The notes under the pieces are model-generated. The model was not told the DNA's origin and searched no databases. It saw only the letters and a list, made by a program, of their open reading frames with translations. From positions 62,001 through 126,000 of the forward strand of contig JAAYNV010000038.1 in the NCBI GenBank assembly GCA_012520645.1: a stretch of DNA of 64,000 nt, read 5' to 3'. Positions 8,334-17,203 of this stretch are shown here, one piece after another. This DNA comes from Clostridiales bacterium. GTDB taxonomy: Bacteria > Bacillota > Clostridia > Lachnospirales > Lachnospiraceae. A program made the translations under genes and the position numbers. Each line of letters begins with the position of its first letter. Positions within the stretch are counted from its first letter, which is position 1.

Positions 8334-9779
8334 TTATTCGTTTTTGCTGATCCGGTAGATTTTAAACTCATCATGTTCAATTCCATAATTTCCTACAAAC
8401 GTTTTCTTCCATCCGTATTCCGCAAGCTGATTTTCCGAAAAATCGGGATTGTAATGGGTATCCAGATACCAGATATTATCATAATCCCCGGACAGATCCA
8501 CATCCTCTACATAACAGAGTTTGTCTGCATCAAAATAATATTGATATATAAAATCAAAAATCTTGTAATTATATACAATCAGATCGTTTTCGCCAAGATG
8601 CTCCGCAAAAAACGCCTCCGTCTGCGGTACATGGGTCGAACGGTATTCCATCTGCCAGTTCTCCTCATATACGACCGTTCCCAATAAGAAAAGAAAAACC
8701 AAAAGCGCCGCATATACTCTCTTTTCTGCCCTTGCCCATGCCACCGCAAAGAAAAAAGAAAAAAGCGCTACACAGGGCATAAGATACCTGGCAATGAATA
8801 TGGGCCGCATCAGCAATGATACTGCCACTCCGGTTGCCGCCGTGAAAACCGGTACACAAACCGCAAGCAATGCCGCTGCATGGAGATAAAAACGCTCCGT
8901 CTTCTGTTTTCTGTCCTTCCACAGGTCACAAACCAGCCATACAAAAGCTGCACCGAACAGCACCACCATAATTACTGTACTATACGGAAGCTTCGTTTTA
9001 AATAAAGTACCGGGATAGCTTAAAAGCACTTCCATATCAATTGCACTGATCCAGTAATTTTGTGATACACCGCTTACCTGTGCCCTTAGTATCCGCATCC
9101 ATGGAAAATAGGCACACAGTGACACAAGCACAGAACCCAGCCACAGCCCCAGCTTCTTTCGGGCAGTAAAAAACAGTGCCAGAAACAAAAATCCATAGAT
9201 CCAGATGACCGCAATAAAGGCAAAATAATGCGTATAGGCAGCCGCCACACCAGACAGTGCCAAAATCACCCAGTCACGCTTCTTTCCTCTCTCCCACGCA
9301 TCCACTGCCGCAAAACCGCAGGCTGTCACAAAAAACATCGCCCAGGAATACATTCTTACCTGCACTGCATACTCCATTGCACAGGGAATGGAAAAGACCA
9401 TTAAAATATACAAAAAAGCGGTCTTAAAATCAAATCTGCGGTATACAAAGGTCATGCCGAGTGCCATCGTAAACAGCATCGGGACAATGGAAAGTGCCTT
9501 TAACAAAAACAGATGCAGACCAAACAGATCGGTAAAGGGTTTTAAAATCAGATAATAGAGCGGCGGATGCACGTCTCCCGCCGTAAACCAGACCGCCTCG
9601 CTATAGCTGTCACAGCTTCGAAGCAGATCAATCGTAAATGCCTCATCTGTCCAGATATTGTTATTAAAGCACAAAGACAGATAAACCAAAGCCGCTCCTG
9701 CTATCAAAAGAAACAGCAGACCATATTCTTTTTTTCTGGAATCGATTTTCAGGTTATTTGCCCTCTGTGCATTCCTCAT
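8334..9779 (-). CDS. GT-C glycosyltransferase, GT39/ArnT-like
   Basis: 481 residues from ATG 9779 (GGGAG seven bases upstream, overlapping the upstream gene by 26 bases). It has about ten to twelve membrane segments and the classic GT-C first-loop motif NNNIWTDEAFTIDLL, followed by GDVHPPLYYLILK. This is the PMT_2/ArnT-type pattern of enzymes that use polyprenyl-phosphate-linked sugars outside the membrane. The gene just upstream encodes a GtrB-like polyprenyl-phosphate glycosyltransferase, the expected maker of such a donor, so the two probably form a decoration module. A soluble C-terminal part (about 390-481) follows the membrane region. The sugar is unknown. Confidence 0.82.
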   Translation of the reverse strand: MRNAQRANNLKIDSRKKEYGLLFLLIAGAALVYLSLCFNNNIWTDEAFTIDLLRSCDSYSEAVWFTAGDVHPPLYYLILKPFTDLFGLHLFLLKALSIVPMLFTMALGMTFVYRRFDFKTAFLYILMVFSIPCAMEYAVQVRMYSWAMFFVTACGFAAVDAWERGKKRDWVILALSGVAAAYTHYFAFIAVIWIYGFLFLALFFTARKKLGLWLGSVLVSLCAYFPWMRILRAQVSGVSQNYWISAIDMEVLLSYPGTLFKTKLPYSTVIMVVLFGAAFVWLVCDLWKDRKQKTERFYLHAAALLAVCVPVFTAATGVAVSLLMRPIFIARYLMPCVALFSFFFAVAWARAEKRVYAALLVFLFLLGTVVYEENWQMEYRSTHVPQTEAFFAEHLGENDLIVYNYKIFDFIYQYYFDADKLCYVEDVDLSGDYDNIWYLDTHYNPDFSENQLAEYGWKKTFVGNYGIEHDEFKIYRISKNE

Positions 9780-10740
9780 GGCTTTCTCCCGGTTTATTTG
9801 TCGTTTCACGCACCACATACTGCGGCGAATTATTCATGCTGATATAAATTCTTCCAATGTACTCTCCGATCAGTCCCAGCATCAGCATAATCATCCCGCC
9901 GATAAAGACAAGCGCTGCCATCGTAGAACTGAATCCAACCGGTACATCCGGTACGACCAGACGCTTAATGACCGTATAGATACCATACACAAATCCTGCA
10001 ACCGCACAGACCGCCCCTACCACGGTGGCAAACCGAAGCGGCTGGATGGAAAAAGCAGTAAATCCGTTGAACCAAAGCGCAAGCAGCTTTTTCATCGTAT
10101 AGCCGGAATTTCCAACCTCCCGCTGTCTGTGATTGACTGTGACATTGGAAATATTTTTTGTTGCCCGAAGCACCAGACCAATCACGTAAGGATAGGAGTT
10201 TTCATAGCGCACCATATCCTCCACCACAAACCGTCTGGCTGCAAAATAACTGGATACAAAAAGCTCCTTCGGTTTACCCAATAAAAACTGTGCCATCAAT
10301 TCATTCAGATAACTTCCGAAATTCCGAAAAGCAGAATGCTTTTTATGTTCATATTTTGCATAGACCACATCCCTGCCCGCCTCGATTTCCGCAAGCAGCT
10401 TGCCCACCTCATCCGCAGGAGTCTGTCCGTCATCATCCAGGCAGACGACGATATCTCCTTTTGAATAGCGAAACCCCGCCATCAACGCCGCATGCTGCCC
10501 AAAGTTCTTAGCCAGATTGATACCCAGCAGATTTTTTCTCTCTGCCTCCAGCTTCTTAATGACCTCCCACGTATCATCCGGAGAGCAGTCATTGATCAAC
10601 ACCATTTCAAAGCTGTACTGCGGCAGTGTTTTCATTGTATTTTCGATTTCATCAACCACTTTACCGATCGTCAGTGCCGAACGGTAGCATGGAATGACAA
10701 AGCTGACTTTTTCCATATGCACTGTTTCCTGTCTTCCCAT
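9754..10740 (-). CDS. GtrB/DPM-like polyprenyl-phosphate glycosyltransferase (GT2)
   Basis: 328 residues; start at 10740 has GAGGAAGA directly before it. The GT2 domain starts KVSFVIPCYRS (11-21) and carries the metal/nucleotide motif CLDDDGQTP with DDD at 102-104. Two C-terminal membrane segments (about 240-262 and 276-300) are typical for GtrB and DPM1-like enzymes, which load a sugar from UDP- or GDP-sugar onto polyprenyl phosphate in the cytoplasm. Six bases separate it from the upstream acetyltransferase gene, and it overlaps the GT39-like gene downstream. That pairing suggests it feeds the GT39-like enzyme. It is one of three GtrB-like genes in the window. Confidence 0.85.
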   Translation of the reverse strand: MGRQETVHMEKVSFVIPCYRSALTIGKVVDEIENTMKTLPQYSFEMVLINDCSPDDTWEVIKKLEAERKNLLGINLAKNFGQHAALMAGFRYSKGDIVVCLDDDGQTPADEVGKLLAEIEAGRDVVYAKYEHKKHSAFRNFGSYLNELMAQFLLGKPKELFVSSYFAARRFVVEDMVRYENSYPYVIGLVLRATKNISNVTVNHRQREVGNSGYTMKKLLALWFNGFTAFSIQPLRFATVVGAVCAVAGFVYGIYTVIKRLVVPDVPVGFSSTMAALVFIGGMIMLMLGLIGEYIGRIYISMNNSPQYVVRETTNKPGESHEECTEGK

Positions 10741-10746
10741 TCTTCC

Positions 10747-11289
10747 TCAATTTTTATGTGGATTGATCGCTGCAAGCAATACCATATCACGGTATGTTCC
10801 GTTCACAAACACCTCATCCTCCAAATATGCCTCTCTCCGGAATCCGCCTCTCTCACAGCCCTTGATGGACGGCACATTATCGGCAAAGATCCGGCAAAAC
10901 ACCTTGTGTATGTTCAGATCCTCAAAGCAGAAATCCAGCGTCAGTTTCACGATCTCGGAACTGATGCCCTTTCCCGCTTCCGATTTTTCCCCTAAGAACA
11001 TCCCGTATTCGATCTTATTGTGTTCTTCTTCAAAATCCCGCAGATAGGTACAGCCAATCGGCCGGTCCGTTCCGTATTCGCAGACAATGAACTGATACCC
11101 CTTTTTCGTATCAATCATGGTTCTGAGCCATTCCAGATGCCCTTCTCTTGTAAAAGGCTTCTGATAAATAAAATAAGGCCGTACATTTTCACTGTTACGC
11201 CACTTGATAATATTGTCCGTGTCCTCTAAAGTTATCGGGCGAAGATACACCTTCTCACCCAGAATCTTTCCGTTTTCTAAAACGCTCAT
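10747..11289 (-). CDS. GNAT N-acetyltransferase, PseH/WecD-type candidate
   Basis: 180 residues from ATG 11289 with GGAGG seven bases upstream; a longer frame start at 11349 lies inside the upstream gene and is rejected. Single GNAT domain: LENGKILGEKVYLRPITLED at the N-terminus, GMFLGEKSEAGKGISSEI as the acetyl-CoA loop region (about 113-130) and a RimJ/RimL-like C-terminus. Two roles fit the context: PseH, acetylating UDP-4-amino sugar in pseudaminic acid synthesis (pseB/C/F/G lie at 19-23 kb and no other PseH is seen), or a WecD-like acetylation of dTDP-4-amino-4,6-dideoxygalactose made by the WecE homologue at 13184-14314. Sequence alone does not decide. Confidence 0.75.
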   Translation of the reverse strand: MSVLENGKILGEKVYLRPITLEDTDNIIKWRNSENVRPYFIYQKPFTREGHLEWLRTMIDTKKGYQFIVCEYGTDRPIGCTYLRDFEEEHNKIEYGMFLGEKSEAGKGISSEIVKLTLDFCFEDLNIHKVFCRIFADNVPSIKGCERGGFRREAYLEDEVFVNGTYRDMVLLAAINPHKN

Positions 11290-11309
11290 ATACACCTCCA
11301 AAGCATCCT

Positions 11310-13187
11310 TTATTCTGTTTCCCTGCCTTCCAGACAGTACACATCCCACATTTCCATATGGTCTTTTGTCGGAATAAGTTTCACCTGCTTTTGCTGTTTC
11401 GTAAGCAGCTCATGAAACCAGGAAATATCTTTTCCCTTTTCTGTCACAAAAAAGCGGATTTCTTCCGTAGAACAAATCGGGCTTTTGCATGCCCATCCAC
11501 CTATTATATCATAGTTTCTTTTCAGATTATCTACTTTTTCAAACATTTTCTCCGAAAAGTACACTGTAGAACGGACATCCACATAATAATAATGCTCTGC
11601 ATTCTCTCTGCAAAATGCCTTAAGCTCCTCATTCGGCTTATTTTCCTGCATCCTTTTTTCCTGTTCCAGCCATACTTTCTTTACTGTAACGGGTACATTT
11701 CCAATCAGGAATACCATAAGACAACCGGGTAAAATACAACATACCCCCCGCATTATCCGCTGCCTTTTTTCACGACTCCTTAAAATCGCCTGTCTGCTCT
11801 CCTGCTCCCGCAGTACCGTGCCTTCCGTCAGCTCTACACTTTTCTGACCATGCCATACACAAAGCAGTGCAAACAGGGTAAGCGCCTCTGCCAGATAAAG
11901 AGAATGGGAAATCCGCTCCGGCACACGCCCCCGAAACAGCACATACCCCCAGGATACCGTCCGTGCGGCAAAAAGCAGCGGGATCTCTAAAAAAATCCCC
12001 TTTCTCCGATATACGATGCCCATCAGAATGATGGTGCCATAAAGAAACAGTATCGTAATATTCCACGGCATATCCTGTCGGAAGGCTCCGATCGTATCTC
12101 CAGGAAGGGGAAACATACGGTGTGCATATTCCCATACAGCTGCCCTGATACGTTCCTGCCATGGATGCGCTTCATAATAATACCTTCCGGCATATTCTGC
12201 AATCCGCTCCATTTTGTCTGCATTTAAAGTCTCATCCAGACCGAAATTATAGTTATCCAAAAGCATCCATTCTTCCGCGGACATGCCAATGCTTTCATAA
12301 AAGGCTTCATTTCCCTCATAAGGGGGGATGCCGTAAAAATCATAGACTTCTGTCCTGGCATCAAAAAAACGCCGGAATTCCTGCCATTCAGTGCTGCCAT
12401 ATGCCATCCGGTCCGCACCGTAGCAGACTGCCATGCCTGCGATCATAAGCACGACCAAAATACTGTATTTTTTAATAGCATGCGGCTCCTTCACAAGGCG
12501 AATCAGTCCTGCCGCCCCAAGAAACGGAAGCAGTAATAACAGCATCTCGGTACGGATCAAAAACGCAAACACCAGTAACAGCATAGCCGGAAGGTTCTTC
12601 TTCAGAAAATCTCCCATTCGTTCCGATGCTGGATTCGTATAAAGCAGAAAAATCCCCGTCGCCGCAAGCATCGTACAGGTCACGGTGTACTGCACATAAA
12701 CCAGTTCCTGCCAGAGCAGGGATATCGCTGCAATGCCCGCTCCCGCAAGTATCAGTCCACGGACAAGAATCCTGGATTTGCGCGCTTCCGGGTATGCGGG
12801 AAAATTCGCCGGACTGACCGGAAGATTTACCGGATCAGATAAATGGCGGGATCTTTTCTCCCAAAGCACCAGACACCTTTGTATGATCAAAAACAGGCTG
12901 CCCCACTGGCACAGGCAGAGAAAAAGTCCATACCACGGCAATGTCGGAAAGATCCGGTAAAAAAAAGCAATAAAAACACTAATAGGATATAACATCTGAA
13001 TGTTATATCCAGTCGGTGTGCCGGTCAAAACCCCGGCCAGTATATCCTTCATCAGCACATCATCATTCAAGGCATAATAGTAGTCTGCCCCAAATGCCGT
13101 CAGTATACACAACACGGCTGTCACTGCCAGTGCAAGTACACCGGAAAGGGCAGGTCTGCCCTTCTTCGTCCGGCCTGCCAACATCAT
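11310..13187 (-). CDS. Polytopic membrane protein, probable GT-C-like transferase
   Basis: 625 residues. About ten or more hydrophobic segments are followed by a C-terminal soluble part (about 500-625). The first extracytoplasmic loop reads DYYYALNDDVLMKDIL, with acidic residues where GT-C enzymes carry their catalytic carboxylates, so a polyprenyl-phosphate-sugar-dependent transferase is plausible but unproven. The start overlaps the stop of the wecE gene (ATGA), giving tight translational coupling. The gene lies between wecE and a GNAT acetyltransferase, so it might handle the amino sugar these make. I do not recognise a named family with confidence. Confidence 0.65.
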   Translation of the reverse strand: MMLAGRTKKGRPALSGVLALAVTAVLCILTAFGADYYYALNDDVLMKDILAGVLTGTPTGYNIQMLYPISVFIAFFYRIFPTLPWYGLFLCLCQWGSLFLIIQRCLVLWEKRSRHLSDPVNLPVSPANFPAYPEARKSRILVRGLILAGAGIAAISLLWQELVYVQYTVTCTMLAATGIFLLYTNPASERMGDFLKKNLPAMLLLVFAFLIRTEMLLLLLPFLGAAGLIRLVKEPHAIKKYSILVVLMIAGMAVCYGADRMAYGSTEWQEFRRFFDARTEVYDFYGIPPYEGNEAFYESIGMSAEEWMLLDNYNFGLDETLNADKMERIAEYAGRYYYEAHPWQERIRAAVWEYAHRMFPLPGDTIGAFRQDMPWNITILFLYGTIILMGIVYRRKGIFLEIPLLFAARTVSWGYVLFRGRVPERISHSLYLAEALTLFALLCVWHGQKSVELTEGTVLREQESRQAILRSREKRQRIMRGVCCILPGCLMVFLIGNVPVTVKKVWLEQEKRMQENKPNEELKAFCRENAEHYYYVDVRSTVYFSEKMFEKVDNLKRNYDIIGGWACKSPICSTEEIRFFVTEKGKDISWFHELLTKQQKQVKLIPTKDHMEMWDVYCLEGRETE

Positions 13188-14314
13188 ACGCCATAAAACT
13201 CCTTTATTTTCGAAACGATATAATCTACCTGTCCCTCTTCCAGTCCATAGTACATCGGAAGTCTGGCAAGTCTTTCACTCTCTTTGGTCGTGTACTTGTC
13301 CTCTCCATGGAATCTGCCGAATTTCTGTCCTGCCGGCGCCGTATGCAGCGGAATATAGTGGAACACGGAAAGAATACCATTCTCTTTTAAGAAAGTAAGT
13401 AACCTTGTTCTCTCCTCCAGATCCTTTGCCTTGATATAGAACATATGCGCATTGTGCACGCATTCCTCTGGAACTGCAGGCAGCTCCAGAATACCACGCT
13501 CTTTCAAAGGCGTCAGAAGCTCCCAATACTGCTTCCACCTTGCAAGCCTCGCATCGTTAATGACATCTGCCAGCTCAAGCTGCGCCCAGAGATATGCTGC
13601 ATTCATATCGCTTGGCAGGTAGGAAGACCCGTAGTTGACCCATGTATACTTGTCAATCTGTCCACGGAAGAATTTGCTGCGGTTGGTTCCCTTTTCCCGC
13701 AGGATTTCCGCATCCTCTACATATTTTTCATCCCGGATTAAAAGGGCTCCGCCTTCCCCCATACTGTAATTTTTTGTCTCATGGAAGGAATAGCATCCAA
13801 AATCTCCGATTGTACCAAGCGCTCTGCCCTTATAGGTTGACATAATTCCCTGCGCCGCATCTTCAATCACAGTCAGATTATGTTTCCTTGCAATTTCCAT
13901 AATCCGATCCATCTCACATGCCACACCGGCATAATGTACCGGTACGATGGCCTTTGTACGCTCCGTAACCGCATCTTCAATCAGATTTTCATCCATATTC
14001 ATCGTATCCGGACGGATATCCACAAATACCACCTTTGCACCGCGAAGCACGAAGGCATCCGCAGTCGATACGAAAGTATAGGCCGGCATAATGACCTCAT
14101 CCTCCGGTCCGATTCCCGCAAGCAGAGCCGCAAGCTCTGTCGCATGGGTGCAGGAAGTGGTAAGCAGTGCCTTTTTTGTGCCGGTACGTTCCTCAATCCA
14201 CGCATTGCATTTTTTAGTAAATTCACCGTCACCGCAGATCTTCTGATTTTCCACAGCCTGACGGATATAGTCCATTTCTTTTCCGGTATACGGCGGTACA
14301 TTAAAACAAATCAT
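13184..14314 (-). CDS. wecE: dTDP-4-amino-4,6-dideoxygalactose transaminase
   Basis: 376 residues, colinear with enterobacterial WecE/RffA. Shared blocks include MICFNVPPYTGKEMDYIRQA at the N-terminus, KICGDGEFTKKC, PVHYAGVACEMD, EDAAQGIMSTYKGRALGTIG and EGGALLI. The Schiff-base lysine is K181 in YSFHETKNY. WecE transfers an amino group from glutamate to dTDP-4-keto-6-deoxyglucose, giving dTDP-Fuc4N, which is normally acetylated by WecD. The required RmlA/RmlB enzymes are not in the window. AAAGGAG lies nine bases before the ATG, and the start overlaps the stop of the upstream gene by four bases. The GNAT at 10747-11289 could be the acetylating partner. Confidence 0.9.
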   Translation of the reverse strand: MICFNVPPYTGKEMDYIRQAVENQKICGDGEFTKKCNAWIEERTGTKKALLTTSCTHATELAALLAGIGPEDEVIMPAYTFVSTADAFVLRGAKVVFVDIRPDTMNMDENLIEDAVTERTKAIVPVHYAGVACEMDRIMEIARKHNLTVIEDAAQGIMSTYKGRALGTIGDFGCYSFHETKNYSMGEGGALLIRDEKYVEDAEILREKGTNRSKFFRGQIDKYTWVNYGSSYLPSDMNAAYLWAQLELADVINDARLARWKQYWELLTPLKERGILELPAVPEECVHNAHMFYIKAKDLEERTRLLTFLKENGILSVFHYIPLHTAPAGQKFGRFHGEDKYTTKESERLARLPMYYGLEEGQVDYIVSKIKEFYGV

Positions 14315-16107
14315 CGTGTAAGCTCCTTTCTGTCAAAGACCAGAATATCCCCAAACCACTCCGTCTGACAATATCCGTTTTCTTCTATAAACTGCTGCAG
14401 AAGCACATATTTCTCTTCTGCCAAATCCTCTTCGTCCAGTCCTGCATTCACTAAAATGACCGGGTATTTTCCCGCATCCGCATCCGCATAGAGCTTCTGC
14501 ATATCCGCACGGTAATCATACATGGCATAGGTATCCAGATCCGGCCAGGCACTGCCGATTGCGGTTCCTGCCTTCAGATAATAGGGGAATGCCGGAATAT
14601 TGCCGTAGCATACCAGTTCTCTTCCCCCGCCATAGACCGCATAATACTCGGTCAGTCTTTCCATCACGTCTGCCTTTTCGCTGGTTGTTTTTATCCCTCT
14701 TAGTATACCATTATTTTCAATTTTTGCATCCCTTTTTTGCTCCGGTGATCCGTCTCCAAAGGTAAAGACCGCTCCAAACAGCAAAATCTGCACCGAAAAG
14801 AACAGAAAATAGACACCCGCTACAGCTCTTGCCGGAAATTTCATTCTCTTCAAAAGTTCAGTTCCCCAAAGCAGAGCAAAGGGCAGTACCAGAAAAAGAT
14901 TGTTCATAACCGGATAACTGCGGTTGTTGCTGCCAAGTGGCGTCACAAAAATGACAAGCAGCACAAGCGCCGCGAGAAGTCGTTCCTCTGTCCCGCTGTT
15001 CTTTCGAAACAGACGGTATATGCCAAGTCCGATCGCCGAAACGAGAATCAGTATCGTGGGCCAGAACATCGCCCCATAGGAATAATAATTAAAGCTGAAC
15101 ATGGCATGTCCCCAGAAATAGCGGTAAACAAGCACCATCCCCGCTAAAAACACGACCTTCTTCATCCCTTCAAACCGCCCCGGCAGAATCCGAAACAGCA
15201 CATATCCTACCGCCATATAAACCAACAGGAGCAAAAGCCATTTACACCCTCCAAGGTAATCGGAAAACGGGCCGGTCAGCATTCCCCATACCGAATAACG
15301 GGCGCCGCTCTGCTCCATCGAAGACATTCCGGTCAGCATATGTCCATACGCATCCAGACCATAACCTGTACAAACGATCAGAAAAATCAGAAAAAATCCG
15401 GCTGCATAGCCGCCAAAACACCAGAGGGTATCCTGAAATGCCCGCTGCAAAAATCCTGACATTTTCTGTCCTTCTTCACTGAATGCCTGGCCCATGCTGC
15501 CGTCCTTCGCCGCATCTCTTTTGCTGCCAGAAAGCCATGCCGCATACCAGACAAGCAGGATAAACGCCGTTTCTGCCAGATTGGAAAAACGTACAAACAC
15601 ATTGATGCCAAGAAACACTCCTGCTACCGAAAGAAACCATTTCCGGCGCTTTACCAGTCCGATGTACAAAAAGATCAATGCTGCAAGCACCAGAACATAA
15701 GTCAGATAATTATATAAAATTACGGTCGGACACCAGCAAAGGCTGACTGCCAGTACTTCTCCCACAAATGTCAGGACAGCTCCGGCTTTCTTATAACAGA
15801 AAAAATATGCCGCCACAGCCATTACACTGATTAAAACCGAGGTATAAAGATTCATGCCAAGCAGCGTATCTCCTCCCGGAAGCCACATAAAGAACCGCCC
15901 CAGACAGTTTGCCAGATAGGTCGCCAGCTTCCAGGTTATTCCCAAATTCTCATAATCCGCGTAATTATTCAGGCTATAGCCGATATCCGCATAATCCACG
16001 CCTTCATTTGCATTCCAAAAAGGCAGTACAAACAACACTACCGGAAACAGTCCCTTTGTTACGATCTTGCTTTGGAAAAGCCTTGAAAAATATGTCCGAA
16101 TATCCAT
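14311..16107 (-). CDS. Large polytopic membrane protein, possible GT-C enzyme
   Basis: 598 residues from ATG 16107 (GGTGAG four bases upstream); this overlaps the acyltransferase gene by 49 bases. A longer frame to 16224 is not supported. It has about eleven membrane segments. The first loop contains NEGVDYADIGYSLNNYADYE, rich in acidic residues, and the C-terminal third (about 480-598) is soluble. The pattern of an acidic first loop plus a soluble tail is shared with several other membrane proteins in this window and suggests a GT-C-like transferase. No family can be named from sequence alone. Its stop overlaps the wecE start (ATGA), so it is expressed with that gene. Confidence 0.62.
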   Translation of the reverse strand: MDIRTYFSRLFQSKIVTKGLFPVVLFVLPFWNANEGVDYADIGYSLNNYADYENLGITWKLATYLANCLGRFFMWLPGGDTLLGMNLYTSVLISVMAVAAYFFCYKKAGAVLTFVGEVLAVSLCWCPTVILYNYLTYVLVLAALIFLYIGLVKRRKWFLSVAGVFLGINVFVRFSNLAETAFILLVWYAAWLSGSKRDAAKDGSMGQAFSEEGQKMSGFLQRAFQDTLWCFGGYAAGFFLIFLIVCTGYGLDAYGHMLTGMSSMEQSGARYSVWGMLTGPFSDYLGGCKWLLLLLVYMAVGYVLFRILPGRFEGMKKVVFLAGMVLVYRYFWGHAMFSFNYYSYGAMFWPTILILVSAIGLGIYRLFRKNSGTEERLLAALVLLVIFVTPLGSNNRSYPVMNNLFLVLPFALLWGTELLKRMKFPARAVAGVYFLFFSVQILLFGAVFTFGDGSPEQKRDAKIENNGILRGIKTTSEKADVMERLTEYYAVYGGGRELVCYGNIPAFPYYLKAGTAIGSAWPDLDTYAMYDYRADMQKLYADADAGKYPVILVNAGLDEEDLAEEKYVLLQQFIEENGYCQTEWFGDILVFDRKELTR

Positions 16108-17126
16108 TGTCTCACCAACTCCACTAAAATTCCTGCCGCAAATAAAGCAAGTACCGCGATAACCACACCGGTCAAAAAGGCAGGTGTTCCCTGTAATATG
16201 TCCGCTCCAAGCCACTTTGGCCACAAATAACGGACGGCTTCATTTTCATGCAGCAGATAAATACCAAAGGTACAGGATGCCGTCCTTAGGATAAGCTTCG
16301 AAAGCTTTTCCGATGTGATCCTTATTTTGCCGAAAAAGACAAATAATGCGGCTGCCGAAAGCAGACAAAGTATATGATTATAATGATAAGTACCGGTCAG
16401 AAAATCTCCCAACCGTCCTGTTCTTTGAAAGATCATCCGGTAACAGCACATCAGACCGAAAATTGCCATGCTGCAGCTCAGATAGATAATTCCCCCATGC
16501 TTTTCCAAAAACGGAACACCATACAGCCGTATATATGCCGCCGTCAGAAACAGACACAAAAACCAGACCGCATCATAACCGCCCGTATCCATCGGCCAGT
16601 TTACCGGTAGCAGGCTTTTGCTGACGGAAAAGATCAGTAACGCAAGCACGAGAATCTGTTCCAGCTGTTTTTTTGGAATGTTTCGCACTGCCTTTCCCAA
16701 AAGCGGTGCAAACAGATATAGGACTACGTAAGCCGTAGCAAACCAGTAGTGCTCTCTCAGTACCGGAAAGACCCATGTTAACAGACGTTCCAGATAGATT
16801 TCCTCCCGCGGCAGAACACCTGTCAGAAAAAGTACTGCCGGAACCCCTATGGAATAAAATGCAATCTGAAGCCAGAGTTTTAAAAGTTTTGATACCCGAA
16901 AGGATGAATCCACCAGAAAATAACCACTGATTAACACATAAACATCCACTGCCACTACACAAAATGCTTCGGCAAACCATGCCAGATAATCCGGCAACAC
17001 AAACGGCTCTTTTCCATCGGTTAAAAATCCACCCTTACCCAGATAATGCAGGGTAATGACCATTGCCATTGCCAGAATGCGCAACAGCTCATAGTTGGTT
17101 TTTCGCCCGGTATGTTCTTTCTGCAT
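16059..17126 (-). CDS. Membrane acyltransferase (Acyltransferase_3 family)
   Basis: 355 residues with about ten membrane segments. The N-terminus NYELLRILAMAMVITLHYLG carries the conserved arginine and the catalytic-type His27 of Acyltransferase_3 proteins (OafA/WecH type), which O-acetylate or otherwise acylate surface sugars using acyl-CoA. AGGAGG lies eight bases before ATG 17126. The 77 bases upstream (17127-17203) contain only this ribosome site and an A-rich stretch; I see no clear terminator or promoter there. The target sugar is not known. It is one of four members of this family in the window. Confidence 0.85.
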   Translation of the reverse strand: MQKEHTGRKTNYELLRILAMAMVITLHYLGKGGFLTDGKEPFVLPDYLAWFAEAFCVVAVDVYVLISGYFLVDSSFRVSKLLKLWLQIAFYSIGVPAVLFLTGVLPREEIYLERLLTWVFPVLREHYWFATAYVVLYLFAPLLGKAVRNIPKKQLEQILVLALLIFSVSKSLLPVNWPMDTGGYDAVWFLCLFLTAAYIRLYGVPFLEKHGGIIYLSCSMAIFGLMCCYRMIFQRTGRLGDFLTGTYHYNHILCLLSAAALFVFFGKIRITSEKLSKLILRTASCTFGIYLLHENEAVRYLWPKWLGADILQGTPAFLTGVVIAVLALFAAGILVELVRQWIFGHIFQGFSKARS

Positions 17127-17203
17127 GGTCGCTTCCTCCTGTTGATTGTTTCTCAGTGATTATTTTTTTGCATCTGCCATTCTGAAACAGCAGAATCGCA
17201 GCC